Shown piece by piece: positions 1-13,700 of a stretch of 64,000 nt of DNA. Both the position numbers and the translations under genes were made by a program. Positions within the stretch are counted from its first letter, which is position 1, and every line of letters begins with the position of its first letter. The stretch is from contig JAYKKT010000086.1 of the NCBI GenBank assembly GCA_036023115.1, positions 12,291,501-12,355,500 of the forward strand, read 5' to 3'. The stretch comes from Brasenia schreberi (taxonomy: Eukaryota > Streptophyta > Magnoliopsida > Nymphaeales > Cabombaceae). Under the pieces are notes generated by a model. It saw only the letters and a list, made by a program, of their open reading frames with translations, was not told the origin of the DNA and made no database searches.

Positions 1-2900
1 ACACAAGGTACCCACGAATCTAAAATTTGTATATAATTATCTTTTGACATGAATGGTGGGACCTATAGGTTTATCAAAAATTGATAGTTAGTTTTAATTT
101 TTTTATTTTATTTCTTGTTTTGATTGTGAACATCCTTGTTTTCCATACCTCATACAAGGTATACCTTAAATAATTCACATTTACTTGGTACACACACAAA
201 CACTTAGAATTCTTATTCCACAACTTGCTTGTAAATCATGCTAAATAAATATGATTTCATATGATCAATGTAATATGTGGTCTAGTGAAGAAGAATATGT
301 AAATAGCCTAGGAAAAATACAAATGGTAGCATGAATTTTGAAAGAACTCAAAGAAAAAGAAAAAAAGAGTTATTTTGGATAAATAATTAAAAAATAAGAA
401 AATAGTAAAGAAATATGTTCATTATTGTTTTACTCCTAAAGAAAAAGATAACTTAAATCTCTACTCAATATAAAAGAAAGCAAAAATGAGATACCATTTA
501 GTTTGTGTATAAATTTTAGGTTTCTGTGAAACCCTCAACTTGTATCCAATCTTCTTAATTTGATGAAAGCAAAATAAAAACTAAGTCAAGAGTGACTCAC
601 TTCTTATTCACTTTTATTTTATGCATTATGAGCTCAAATCAAGTTCTTTTCACAATCGCCTTCTTGACTTTGGCGGACAAGGGTTGGTTCTTATGTTATA
701 AAATTTCTAGCTAATAAAAAGAAAATGTATGTGCATACTTGAATTGATATGGGAGCACAAAAGGAGTCTCTATTCGTACTGGTTTTGGTGTGAAGGGATA
801 TAGATCTAAATTGGATATGGGTCTAAAATGGATATAACCTCTAAATGAATATTGACTTATAAATGGATATGACTAGAATAAATCCTATGAAAATGATACC
901 CTAATTAACAATCATACAATAGATAGAATATGCAACTACTTATAAAAGTGTTAAGATGTAGAAAATCATGATTTACAGAGATCCTTATATGTTGTGTGCA
1001 TAAACTTTAAATATTTTGTAAAATCAAATGTGCATGAGATTTAAAGAAAACCTAAGCAAAGGGGATGCAAGAGTACTAATTACTATGAAACTAGAACAAG
1101 AACTATGATTTTATGCATATTCAAAGGAGATATTTTTCTATTTTATCATTTTTATGCAATGCTAAAGATGTAAGGGATCAACCTATAGATGCAAAGCAAA
1201 TAGGATGAATGATAATACTAGTAGAAAGAAAAAATAAAAATATGTATTGTACTTAGAAAGGACATGAATCAAGCATCCTCCACTATTTTTTATTAAAAGC
1301 ACTTACAAACATACTTAAACAAAGAAGACAAAAGAAGAAGGAACCAAAAAGCTCTTATGCTTTCTTGATCTTTTTTGGATCTTCCTTGGATTCTTTTCGG
1401 ATGCTTACAATGAGAGAAGAGACTCGTTTTTATAAGAGAAGGCTAGGGTACATAAAATTAGAAGGTTTACAATGATTTTACAATAAAGTTTCAGCAATTT
1501 TACCTTTCTATTTTAAATTCCAATGAATAAGAAAGTCTACAAAGAAAATAGCAAGTCTTCCAAGGTAATGGCTGATCCTTTTCTTCATAAAAATTGATTG
1601 TGTTGCACTTAGTTGCTTAATCCTTCTTAATATAGGCCATAATTAGTCATCATCTATCTTAGCATGAGCTTGACATACCTCTTTTTCAATCCAATACAAA
1701 ATATGTCATTATCTTGAGAAAAAACTCGACCATTTCATAATTTCACAATATTGTTTTATCATGGGTTATCTATAATAGGTAAGTCAAATGTGGGTCGAAC
1801 TATATAGATATGTAAATAAAAAATGGGTATACCCATTAGGGTATATGGATATGACTGATGAAATGCTATTGATGTCGAGATTTCTTGCTATTGGTATAAC
1901 TGATTGCATAATTATCGTGATCCTCTGCAATCTTTTGTGTTTTCCATATATTAGTGACTATGATACTGTGAGGAAATATTTTTTTGCCAGCTACAGCATC
2001 CATATATTGTACAAAGTTGGTTTCTTGACTTTTTTACTCATTTTATCAATGTGGATATGGAAATTATGCGTGAAGTTGATAATTACTCTTAGGCTCTATT
2101 TGGGGTGTATTTAAATTCATCGTTTTGTGATTTCATAGTATCGTCTATTCTGCTGTTTATTCCATATTCTCTTTGTATTCAAATTCATGGTTTTGAAAAT
2201 TCCTTTGACTTGATTCTCAACTCAAGAGAGTTATGGTTCCTTGTACGTATGGCGTTTAATTTCACAACAAAATTTCTTAATTTGAAAAGAAGAATGAAGA
2301 TGGTGTAAAAATCTCTTTGAATTCGTAGAAGCAAATTCTTAAGCTTTTCAGCTTCGGACTCCCCGGGTTCTTGTTCTTGAAAATTTCTGATGTTGCAAGG
2401 GAATGTTTCACTTTTCGAAACGACTAAGGACATAAAAGGAGTTTTTGAAATCAATAGGGGTATAATAGGTAAGTACATTTTTCTTTAAACCAAAGAAACT
2501 TCGCGGCGGTATTTTGAAACCCGAAAAAGCAAATGTAAATAAAAGAGGCGTTGGGCCCTTCCGGGAAGCTCGTTTAATCTGATCCGTCAACGTGTAGAAA
2601 GGTGAAGCACCACCGTCGGGTAGGGGCTCGGCTGCCCGAGTTCAGACCGGGCAGATAGGGGAACCAATACTTTCCACGAAAAGGAAAAAGGAGAGCCGGA
2701 CCCACAGACGCTAGTGGCTGGAATTGCAATGCCACGCTTTCGGGCAGTTTTGCAGACCGAACAAAATCTGCTGCCCGGAATTTTTATATAATTATTCATC
2801 TCTAAACTGCTCTCACCTCCCACAGTTTTGGGTGTGCAGAAAACAAGGGGCAAAAGGGATTGGGTTATATCGGACCTTGGTTTGGCATCTTCACCCATTT
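1..2900. other. AT-rich intergenic DNA, no gene recognised
   Basis: No ORF here gives a recognisable protein and no transposon ends or tRNA-like boxes were found. The sequence is AT-rich with scattered motifs such as ATGGATATG. The last 400 bases are more GC-rich (about 2,510-2,720) and lead into the promoter of the NF-YA gene. A diverged repeat cannot be excluded by eye. Confidence 0.5.
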
Positions 2901-3134
2901 TCCTTGGGTTGGGGAGTTATGGGTGTGGAAAAGTCCAAAGGATATAGATGGATTAACAACAATACATCATGCCCAAAAGGCCATTCACGATTTATTGTAA
3001 AACCATTGAATTGTAATAGAAAATAGAAGAAGATTAAAGGGAAAAAGAATGGATGACGAGTTATGAAGTTCTCTGGAGCCCGAGCCTCTTCTGTCTCACT
3101 TTCTATCTCTCTCTTGCTTTCTCTCTGAGCATCC
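2840..3134 (+). promoter_or_regulatory. Likely NF-YA promoter and non-coding first exon
   Basis: A CT-rich leader (about 3,070-3,125) ends at GGAAG|GTGTAC, which fits a 5'-UTR exon with a splice donor near 3,134. The next exon starts after TTTTCAG at 4,647 and carries the NF-YA start codon, so a 5'-UTR intron of about 1.5 kb is inferred; leader introns are common in plant NF-YA genes. Two small upstream ORFs lie here, 3,049-3,066 and 3,063-3,128. An ATTGG (inverted CCAAT) is present near 2,861. The transcription start is not known. Confidence 0.45.
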
Positions 3135-3886
3135 GGAAGGTGTACAATCTAATTTTTCTTCTATTGAATTTGTACATTTTTCATCTCGAAATCTCTTGTT
3201 TATCTTTGTTATCTATTGACGGTTTCCTCTAATTTAATCGTTTGTACTTGCGTCCTTCAACTTTTGTCCATGGGGTGGATTTCTTTTTGTTTCTTAAATT
3301 GGTGCCTAGTTGCGTTTCTTCATTGATTTGATTCTCTTTTTTATTCTTATTATTTTTTTCCGTTTTGGATATCTCGTTAGAAATTTCCAAAGATTTTAGG
3401 GTTTCCTGAACCGGCTTAGGCTTGTTAGTGATAGTGATTCGTGTGTAGTTGGTTCTCTTGTTTGGATTGTAATGGTCGACGCAAAGCTGAGAAAAATAGG
3501 TTTTTTGTGTAGTATGCTAATTTAGGAAAGGTGGGAACCGTTAATTACGGTTTCGTTGGGTTACTAATGGAGCTCGCAGTGATGGTTTGTAGGCTAAATT
3601 CAGTGTTTCACGGTTTGAATTCCTTGCGTTTACTGTATATTTTAGAGGTTTCATGCGATTCCCAAAATGCTATCCTTTTGGAGGGATGGACAGTTTTATT
3701 GGTGTTTAATCTCTGCATGGCATGTAGAGAGTGATTCTTTTGTTGATTGTGTTGTCTGAACAGTAGTAGTGTCATTGATGAAGATGAACTTGCTTGCAGT
3801 TGGAACTAATAGCTTGATATTGGGGAGCACCTGGATGAGAGCACAGTAAATTGCTTTTGCCATGTTGCTGTGGTTTGGATCAATGT

Positions 3887-3955
3887 TGTAAAAACCGTAT
3901 CGGTGCCCGTATTGCACTGGGCACTGATACGCAATAACTGCACCATATCAACTTT
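3887..3955. mobile_element. Short hAT-like MITE remnant with a hairpin
   Basis: CAATGTTGTAAAAACCGTATCGG is followed by a stem-loop: GTATCGGTGCCC (3897-3908) pairs with GGGCACTGATAC (3919-3930) with one wobble across a 10-nt loop. The first bases resemble the CAGTGTTGT ends of the hAT elements at 45,884 and 47,410, which also carry GTATCG motifs. It lies in the NF-YA leader intron. The right end and target duplication were not found, so this may be only part of an element. Confidence 0.35.
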
Positions 3956-4715
3956 GTGAATTGTCGTTTGTGATGATTTATCATCTTAAACATTCTTGAG
4001 ACTTGTTTCCGGTCATGGAGTAGATTATACAAGGTGTAGTAGAGTTGTTATTTTCTTATTCTTTACTAATCAATGTTATACTTGATGATGTACTTAGTAA
4101 TTCACAGCTTATCAGTGGGTTGATTTTATGTCATCATTCAAATGGTATTCCAATGCATCTATGTCACATGGACATTCCTACCTACCACTATGCCCATTTT
4201 GAACACCGGGACACTCAACAGCATACTTATGTGTCTAACTCAACAATAAATGTTTTAAATATTCTCTACTGCTATGTCAGTAAAGTCTAAGATTCTTCAT
4301 AAATATTGATAAATTATTCTTTTGTTAAGGAGTTAACTTATGAAAATGGTATCTTTTTATTTTAGTTTTATGATATATTTTTATTTTGTAGGATAACATG
4401 TCAAAGTTTTACTTTTATATAGGTGTGCCCTGCACCTTCTAGACGAACACCAGAAATGGCTGCACCCGCTATGCACCCATGTGACATGGCAATGCATCAT
4501 CTGGTGTTGCTAAAGTTACTTTATTTGCTTTGATTGGTCTACTTTGTCATTAATGTCCTTTGCATCTTGGTGACCTTGAGATGGTTATGGGTCTTTGAAA
4601 GTTCATATCTGCAGTCTATGGGTTGTCAACTGTTTCTTCTTTTCAGGTTTCACATATCGGTGTGTGACTTCTATTTCATCCTATAATCAGACTAAAGGGA
4701 AAGATTTGAGCTGCC

Positions 4716-7700
4716 ATGACATCTTCCACGCATGATCCATCTTCTCATTTTGGTAAATTTTTAAAACTGAATCAGTGGTTACTGTTGAGAGTAGTGTCCG
4801 TTTCTTTATTGGCAACAACAACTTTTCCTTGCTGTCTGATGGATTTTTTATTCAAGAAATTCATCCTTCACTTCTCAAAACAGCTCAGTTTTTCCATAGA
4901 TCCATTTAGGGGTGATGATAGCAATAGCATTATGTTCTGAGTCCTAGCCTGAGCAATATGCTGTAGTTTTGGTGTGCACCAAGAACTGGAAGGTCGGTTA
5001 TCTACGAGGGGTTTAACTTTCTTGGATTAAATATTTTTTCTTCTTTGACAAGAAATAATGGTAATTTTCTGGGCAAGTCTTAGTTGTTGAAGTGGCTAAT
5101 TGTTTGGTCATGGACATGTTGAGTAATTCTAGTTTCCTGATTAGTCTTAGGTGTTGAGGACCTGAGGTAGCTTAAATGTATCAAGCCGATCTGAGAACAA
5201 GAACCTTTATGCGGTTCTCATGCTGTTATGCTCCATTTCTCTTTTGGTTGCAGAAGGTTTCTCTAAATTGCTACTGCAGAATAGCATTTTGTATCAGGAA
5301 CTTGATATTTTTCAGTTTGGCTTCTTGCCTTCTTGTTATTCCATGACTGAGCTGGATTACACTTTTCTTCCCCATTTCGGTTTTGCTTTCATTTGTCTTG
5401 ACTTTGTTGTTGATTCTTTGTTGCCTGGAATAGTTTCTTTTTACATTTAGCATTTTCTGTTCTATCTCGTTTGGGTTTTATAATTCTTCTTATCACTACT
5501 ATAAATCTTATCAAAATCCTGCACTTTTCCAAATAAGTCACTTAACCCTATCTCCTCCTCCTTCGTGTAGAAAAATAGAGGAAGCTAAGATCAGGAAGGG
5601 TGGGAAATTCCTGTATAGTTGAATATGTTAGACACCTTAGCAAATATGAGAAGCATGAAGTTCATGTTTTAAACACTAACCGTAATCTGATCAACATGGC
5701 AGCAGCAATGTCGCTTAGTTACTGCAGGTAGAAACTACAAGAGATTGCAACCATATGGTCTTCACCAAAAACACATCGTTCTCCGGCCATGGAGAAACAA
5801 ATGTTTATTTTGTTTAATGTGGCTTCAATTTCATTAACGATGTTAATAGCACAGGCTTAATAGCCATTAGGCTGTTAGCCTGTTAACTTGCAATGATCAT
5901 TGTTTACTTACTGTGTTGTATATTATGTTATTAACATGTGTGATTAGTTGATCATGACACATGTCAATAGCACAAGTTTCAATACTTAAGAGGATTAGAC
6001 AAGATGAACGCTCCTTTATTAGTTTTTTAGTTCTGGATGGTATGAGCCATTACAGAGAACTGGCAACTTGCAAGCTAAAGTAATGTTGTTGGATCTTCAT
6101 CAGTTGAAGGTCCGTATTATTAGAGTGAATCTTTGCACACAATGGGTTTAATATTTTTCTCTGTTCTGCTTTTGGGAATTGCATATTTAATATTAATTAA
6201 TTGAAGTTTCAAGAAAGAAGATATATCCATTTTTTTCGTGATTAATTAGTAATAAGTCGAGTTAACTGTTAACATGGCACATGATAGCACTCTGTGGAAA
6301 CAAAGAATCCATGTAGCCGACCCCGTCTAGTATTGGAAAAGGCTTAGTTGTTGTTGTTGTTGTAATTAGTTATAAGTCATCCGTATAGACCATTTTGAGG
6401 AGACAAAAGTCTCAGCTTCTGCATCCCATATTCAGATTTCTGATATAGTTATTGTTCCATCATTTCGCTCTGTGCAAAGCTCAGATAATGCTGGGACAGA
6501 TGAACAACCAAGGCAAGATCACATACAAATGCAGCCTCAGTCTCCTTCCACTGGGGTTTATCGTCATGGTTTGGCAGTGCCATCTGTTGAATATGTGATG
6601 CCATCCACTCGTCTAGATAATGGTCATGCCATGGTATTTATTCTCAAACCAACTGCCAATTCAAAAGCTTGTCTCTGAACTCTGAACAGTTTTTTAGAAG
6701 TTAACTTTTTGTAACTGTAATTGTACTTTTTAACTTTTTGTAACTCTAATTGTACTTTTGCAGCCTTTATCCACATTCGTGGGCTGATTTTTTTTTGTTT
6801 AAACAAATTTTTGAACTGTTTATGCATGTAGTTTCCTCTGGATTGTTTAATTTACTCCTTGTACTGAAACAAATGGTTAACATGTTATTTATTTTGAATT
6901 AAACAGTCAAGTGACTCTTTGTAGAAGTACTTCCAATTAGTGTACTTTCAATCAGGGTTCTGGTTATGCTTCTCCTTTTACTTAACATTATCTTGAATAG
7001 CAAAGGATGAGCAAATGTTGTATTCAAATCCCCTCACTGGAACTTGTTTGTTGATTACTTGGTTACTAATCGGCTTTCTACTTGGTTCATCAAAGAACAT
7101 GTGAGAAAAAGATGTCATCATAGTCAGAAGTGTTCTCAAGGAACAGTTTGGAGGAATATCTAACTCAGTCCACCCTGCATGTCATTCAATGTTTTCTCAA
7201 TTATGTTCGACATGCAGCATAATTTGTTGATTTCCGCAAACTGGAAAACATGTCAATTTTTTCTCAATGGAAGTCTATTTTCCCTCTAGAAATTAACTAT
7301 CTATTGGTAGTATTGCCAGGAAATTCAAATTAATGTGTGGTACTTTAGCATAATTTTCAGAAGGTAGAAGCATATGGCCATTGAACATAAAAGGTGTATC
7401 AGAGAAGCCATCATACCTCCAAAGTCAAGGTTATTTACTATGTTTCCCTCATTCAAGAGAATATCTTCACTGCATGGTGTGATTGATGATCATCGGCCTT
7501 TGAAATATAATCAAACTTCGTGGACTCAACATTCTCTTTCACATGTGATACTCGTTGAAGAAGCATTAAAATACCAAAGACCATAATTTGGAGTTCAAAT
7601 TGAAATTACAAGTTTGCAGGTCATTGATGATTATCTTCAAGAAATGTTTGCTTAGGCTATACTGGATAACTGAAATCTGAAAATTCACAAGTATATAGTG

Positions 7701-10700
7701 CATGTTAAAGATGGTAATTGTAGTTGATTTCATGTAAAATTAAAACGGTTCTGATAAGCTAGTAGTTCGGAGGGTTATTGATTTTAGCATCATGAATTGA
7801 ACTATAGTATCTGAAATTTCCTAATCAAATCAAGAGACTGACAAGATAGTAGATGTTTCTCGGTCACAAGGTAATGAATGTTCAAGAGAATCCTGTGGTT
7901 GTCACATGGAGCTTATTCCTTGGAGCATTTTGAAGATAGTAGGAGATTGGTGAGTTAGAGTTCATAACAGAGGAAAAGAAAAGTTAACAACTGAAGTTGA
8001 TTTATATGTCAGGTGCCTATGACTTACATCAGAACCCTCGAAAACCATATCTGTATATGAAGCTTCAGATGTGTATTTATAACCACAGTAAGAAGCATAT
8101 GTATGGATTAGGTATTTTCCATGCACAATGTTTTCAGGAGAGGTGACCTGAACTGTTCATATCTATGTCACATGCAAGCTGGCTCATGAAGCATGACACA
8201 TCAACAGTCATGGTTGTTGAAACATGTTCCACTCAAATATGTATATATGTATGTAAAGTTTTCACGAAACTAATTTCATGCATATAAAATACATATGATT
8301 TCCTAAAAATAACATGAATTTCATACATGTACATATAGAGAATATCACAAAAATGAACTCATGTATTTCAAACTTGCAGAAAACTGAAAAGCGTGTTGAG
8401 TTAGGCGTGTCAAGGTCTGCACCTGTACCCTGACATGTTGACGCAGTTGCTTATACCTCCCTGGTGCAGCCATGTGTAGTTTCAATAAAACTACACATTA
8501 GCATGCTTTCTGAAGGAATGGTGTTGCATTTTATGTGGGCGTATGTGTTTGTGTGTGTGTATATATATATAGAGAGAGACCTGTGCAAATTCCGTTTTGT
8601 TGATCCATGCTAGCTTCTTTCTTTTCCTTTTCTTGTCCAACATAAATAGAAAGCATGCTAGCTTGTTGGGGGCTCATTCTTGAGGAGATTTGGTTAAGTT
8701 GCTATTGGATATGAATCATCTTAGCAGCATTCTCAGCCTCAATTTATGGTGTTTCTGCATAGTGACTTAGGAATCTTCAGGTAATCGGTTTCCCTATGGA
8801 CGGAGGAACTTAGGATGTTTTGTTGGAGTATTACTATAAAAGTCAACCTAAATGCTTTCAGCATGCACGTCCAGCATGCTGTTATTGGTTGATGATGTGG
8901 GATGAGATTAGGCTCAGTGATTCTGTAACATTCTGCTCAATGACAGTCTTGATTGTGTTGTTCATGGAGGCAAAATTATACTTTTGGTGTTCTTTCTGTT
9001 TGATTTTTGTCAATGTGGAACCTTTCTATGATAATCTATCATGCATTAGTTTTCTTTTCTGTGACATCATTACCAACATTTTCATATTGACACTTCAAAG
9101 TGGATTCTCAATCTTATAGCATGGGTATAACCTCACTAGTCCTTATTATTTAATTCAGCCTATATTCTCCCCAAGTGAAAGAAGACCCTGTTTGAGCTTG
9201 ACTCTAGTCGACTTTGTGAAATGACTTGAGAGGTGTAGGATAAGTGGGAGCCGTTTTGGCGGCACAAGTGAAACTCTGCCCATATAAGGGATCACCCTTG
9301 CATTGCCGGTCCTAAGCCCGAATAAAGGAGGAGGGTTGTGTTAGGCTTCCGATAGCCAGCAGAAAACTTCGTTGGATTTTTATAACATGGATTACAAAAA
9401 TTATGAGCATTGCTTTGGGGCGTTCCTACCTAGCGACGTGCTGCAGAGCCCAAATGTAGTAATAAGTAAGCAAGGGCCACTACATTTTCGCCTGAATATA
9501 GTGAATCGATTGTAGAGAGGGTTCCCACATCATAGACGAGTGTGGGTAAAGAAGTTAGTCCCGCTACATTGCCACCCGAATGTAGTGAATAATTTTTAGA
9601 GAGGGTCTCCGCATTTTGATTATGGACGGATGCGGGGGGTAAGGAAGCTAGTCCTAGATAATAAGATTCGTATTGGTTCTTGGAATATCAGAACATTATC
9701 TGGTAAGCTAATGGAGGTGGTAGATACTATGATTCGGAGAAAGATTCATATTTTATGTTTACAAGAGACAAAGTGGGTTGGAGAAAAAGCAAAGGAGATA
9801 TAGGATAAAGGTTTTAAATTATGGTACTCAGGTAAAGAAAAAGCTCGAAACGGAGTTGGTATTATCATAAATAAAGATTTAAAGGATAGTGTAGTAGACA
9901 TACAACGATATGATGACCGAATCATGACGTTGAAATTAGTGTTAGGATCAGAGGTTTTGAATATAGTTTGTGCTTATGCACCCTAAGTAGGACTAGAAGA
10001 TAGTATAAAGACAACTTTTTGGGAAGAGTTAGATAAGGTGATTCAAAAGATTCCACAAAGGGAGATGATTTATTTAGGAGGAGACTTAAATGGACATGTC
10101 GGTAAAGAGGCATTAGGATATCAAGAGATTCATGGAAACTTTGGTTTTGGAGATATAAATGAGGAAGGTAGGGAGATTTTAAATTTTGCTATGATATTTG
10201 ATCTCTTTATAGTCAATACAATCTTCAAAAAACGAGATGAACATTTAATTACTTATAAGAGTGGCTTATCACAAATACAAATTGATTACTTTATTTGTAG
10301 AAAAAAAGATAGAGCGTGTTGTAAAGATTGCAAAGGTAATTCTAGGAGAAAGCTTAACCACCCAATATTGACTTTTAGTTATGGATTTACAAAATAATGA
10401 AGTCAAAGAGGCTCTTAAACATATGAAAAGTGGTAAATCAATAGGACCAGATAATATTCCTATAGAAGTTTAGAAAATACTAGGAGAAATAGGAATCACT
10501 TGGCTCACAAGACTATTTAATGAAATATGGAAAAATCAAAAGATGCCCGAGGAATGGAGAGCAAGTACACTTATACCCATATATAAGAACAAGGAAGACA
10601 TTCAAAATTGTGCAAATTATTGAGGTATCAAGTTAATGAGCCATACTATGAAATTGTGGGAAAGAATTTTCGAACGTAGGTTAAGACAAGTATCAAGTAC

Positions 10701-13700
10701 AACAGAGAACCAATTTGGATTCTTGCCAGGCAGATCTACTCTTGAAGCGATTCACCTTTTGAGACGTCTTATGAAACATTTTAGAGCAAAAAAGAAAGAC
10801 CTTCACATGATATTTATTGATCTAGAAAAAGCTTATGATATGGTATCGTGGGTGGTTCTTTGGAGAACTTTGGAAAAAAGAGGTATCCCATTGACATACC
10901 TTATACGAGACATGTATGATGGTGCAAAAACATGTGTGAGGACTCATGAAGGAATGACAGACTTCTTTGAAGTTAATATTGGGTTACATCAATGATCAAC
11001 TTTAAGTCCATACTTATTTATAATGGTGATTGATGAGTTAACAAAACATATTCAAGATGAAGTACCTTGGTGTATGTTATTTGCAGATGACATTGTATTA
11101 GTGGAGGAGTCTAAGGAAAAAGTTAATAGAAAATTGGAACTATGGAGAGAAACATGAGAAAGCAAAGGCCTCCGACTTAGTAGAACAAAGACAAAATATA
11201 TGGAATGTAAGTTTGATCATTTGGTTACCTCAGAGGACATAGAAATTAAAATTGGCACACAGTGCATCCCCCAAAAGGAAATTTTAAATACCTAGGGTCA
11301 ATTTTTTAGGGTGATGGAAGAATTGATGGAAATGTTACGCATAGAATTAATGTTGGTTGGTTAAAATGGAGAAGAGTATCAGGTATTCTTTGTGATAAGA
11401 AGATACCATTAAAGGTAAAAGGTAAATATTATAGAGCAGCAATTAGACCTGCTATGTTTTATGGTTCTGAGTGTTGGGCAGTTAATCATCAACATGTACA
11501 AAAGATATCTGTGACAGAAATGAAGATGTTGAGATGGATGAGTGGTCATACAAGAAAAGACCGGATACATAATGAGGTTATTAGAAACAAATTAGGAGTG
11601 GCACCAATAGAGGATTAAATGAGAGAATATCGTTTAAGATGGTTTGGACATATAGAAAGAATATCAGAAGAAGAACCTATAAGAAGGTATGAAAAACTAA
11701 ATTTGGAAAGTATTAAAAGAGATAGAGGACGAGCACAAAAGTGTTAGAAAGAAACAATAAAGAATGATCTAGCTTATTGTGAGTTAACTTCTAACATGGC
11801 ACACAATAGGGATCTGTGGAAACAAAGAATCCATGTAGTCGGCCCCGTCTAGTATGGAAAAGGCTTAGTTGTTGTTGTATATTCTCCCCAAGTTTTTTCT
11901 GCACACGAACTGGTTTTAGATCTTTGATCATATCTGTTTCTCTTGAATATGACAGGGTCATGCTGTGTACCCATACCCAGATCCGTTTTATGGAAGTTAT
12001 ATTCCTGCCTATGGTACTCAAGTTATGGTGAGTGGTCTTGCTGCTAGGCTCTCCATTTCACACTTAAATTTGATGTCGGCTGAAGGTTTAATTAGAAATT
12101 CGATTGCTATTGTGGTTCAGATCCATCCACACATGATGGGAATTCAGCCAACAGGATTGCCATTACCGAGTGATGCTGTTGAAGAGCCTATTTATGTTAA
12201 TGCGAAGCAGTACCATGGAATCCTGAGGCGGCGTCAGTCACGTGCAAAAGCTGAATCAGAGAAAAAACAGATAAAGTCCCGGAAGGTAGGCAATAATCAG
12301 CTTTCGGTTGTTCAGGTATTCTGCCCCTATTGCTTGGTAACGTGCTGTGAGTTGAGACACCGATCTTTTGCAGAGTTACAAACTATTCCTGATGTTCTTG
12401 TCATCAGATTCTATTGTCCAATCTTCGCGAAGGCTTGTCCAAGTGGATATCTTTAGTTCCTTAAATCCTTACCTTACCTTACTTAACCCTTTTGCCACAC
12501 TAAGTGAGGTCAGCTAGAGGGTACAATACGAGGACTTCCTAGGAGGTAACCGATCCTAGTATGATTCTCGTCCAAACATGCTTAACTTCGAAGCTTGGAT
12601 GGGATCCGCCCTTAACAACAAGAACAACAACTAGGCCTTTTCCCATACTAGATGGGTTCAACTACATGGATTATTTGTTTCCACATAACCCTATCATATG
12701 CCATGCTAGCAATTAACTCAATATAAACTATATCATTCTTTATAGTTTCTTTCCAACACTTTTGTGGTTGTCTTCTTCCTCTTTTAACATTTTCACAATC
12801 TAATTTTTCATATCTTCTTGTGTGAGCGTCCTTTGGTCGTCTTTCTACATGTTCATACCATCTTAAACGATTTTTCCTTATTTTATCCTCTATTGGTGCT
12901 ACTCCTAATTGGTTTCTAATAACCTCATTATGTATACAATCTTTTCTTGTATGATCACTCATCCATCTCAATATCTTCATGTCTGCTATGAACATCTTTT
13001 GCACATATTGATGATTAATTATCCAACACGTAGAACCATAAAATATAGCAAGTCTAATTGCTAAAACAACAACTAAGCCTTTTCCCATACTAGACGGGGT
13101 CAACTACATGGATTCTTTGTTTCCACATAGCTCTATCATGTGCCATGTTAGCAGTTAACTCACAATAAGCTAGATCATTCTTTATTGTTTCTTTCCAACA
13201 CTTTTGTGCTCGTCCTCTACCTCTTTTAATACTTTCCAAATTTAGTTTTTATACCTTCTTATAGGTTCTTCTTCTGATCTTCTTTCTATATGTCCAAACC
13301 CTCTTAAATGATATTCTCTCATTTTATCCTCAATTGGTGTCACTCCTAATTTGTTTCTAATAACCTCATTATGTATACGGTCTTTTCTTGTATGACCACT
13401 CATCCATCTCAACATCTTCATTTCTGTCACAAACATCTTTTATACATGTTGATGGTTAACTGCGCAACACTCGGAACCATAAAACATGGCAGGTCTAATT
13501 GCTGCTCATATTTACCTTTTAACTTTAATGGTATCTTCTTATCACAAAGAATACCTGATACTCTTCTCCATTTTAACCAACCAACATTAATTCTATGCAT
13601 AACATTTCCATCAATTCTTCCATCACCCTAAAAAATTGACCCTAGGTATTTAAAACTTTCCTTTTGGGGATGCAATGTGTGCCAATTTTAATTTTCATGT

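Larger units (their letters stand above)
9177..11877 (+). mobile_element. RTE-like LINE copy A in NF-YA intron 2
   Basis: The 2.7-kb insertion is bounded by a perfect 16-bp target duplication TATATTCTCCCCAAGT (9161-9176 and 11878-11893). It encodes, in order, an endonuclease/exonuclease/phosphatase fold ([12 protein letters not shown] near 9,667; [22 protein letters not shown] near 10,078), a reverse transcriptase ([13 protein letters not shown] near 10,400; [20 protein letters not shown] near 11,085) and the conserved C-terminal block ([13 protein letters not shown] near 11,525). The 3' end is a short (TTG)n tail, typical of the plant RTE type. Several in-frame stops (for example in YAP*V and GLHQ*S) and a deletion between endonuclease and RT near 10,380 show it is dead. 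It lies in the same orientation as the host gene. Confidence 0.9.

Noticed and set aside
4045..5450. ORFs of 74-81 codons in the NF-YA leader intron and start exon
   Set aside because: Only the first 12 codons at 4716 fit NF-YA; the rest is intron without domain signals.
11965..12456. A single-exon 163-aa ORF containing YPYPDP and the NF-YA helix
   Set aside because: It is NF-YA exons 3 and 4 read through their introns. The second half of the DNA-binding domain is in exon 18814-18966, so it is not a separate gene.
12517..12608. A functional 5S rRNA gene
   Set aside because: The first about 28 nt are missing and many positions differ; it is a retroposed fragment.
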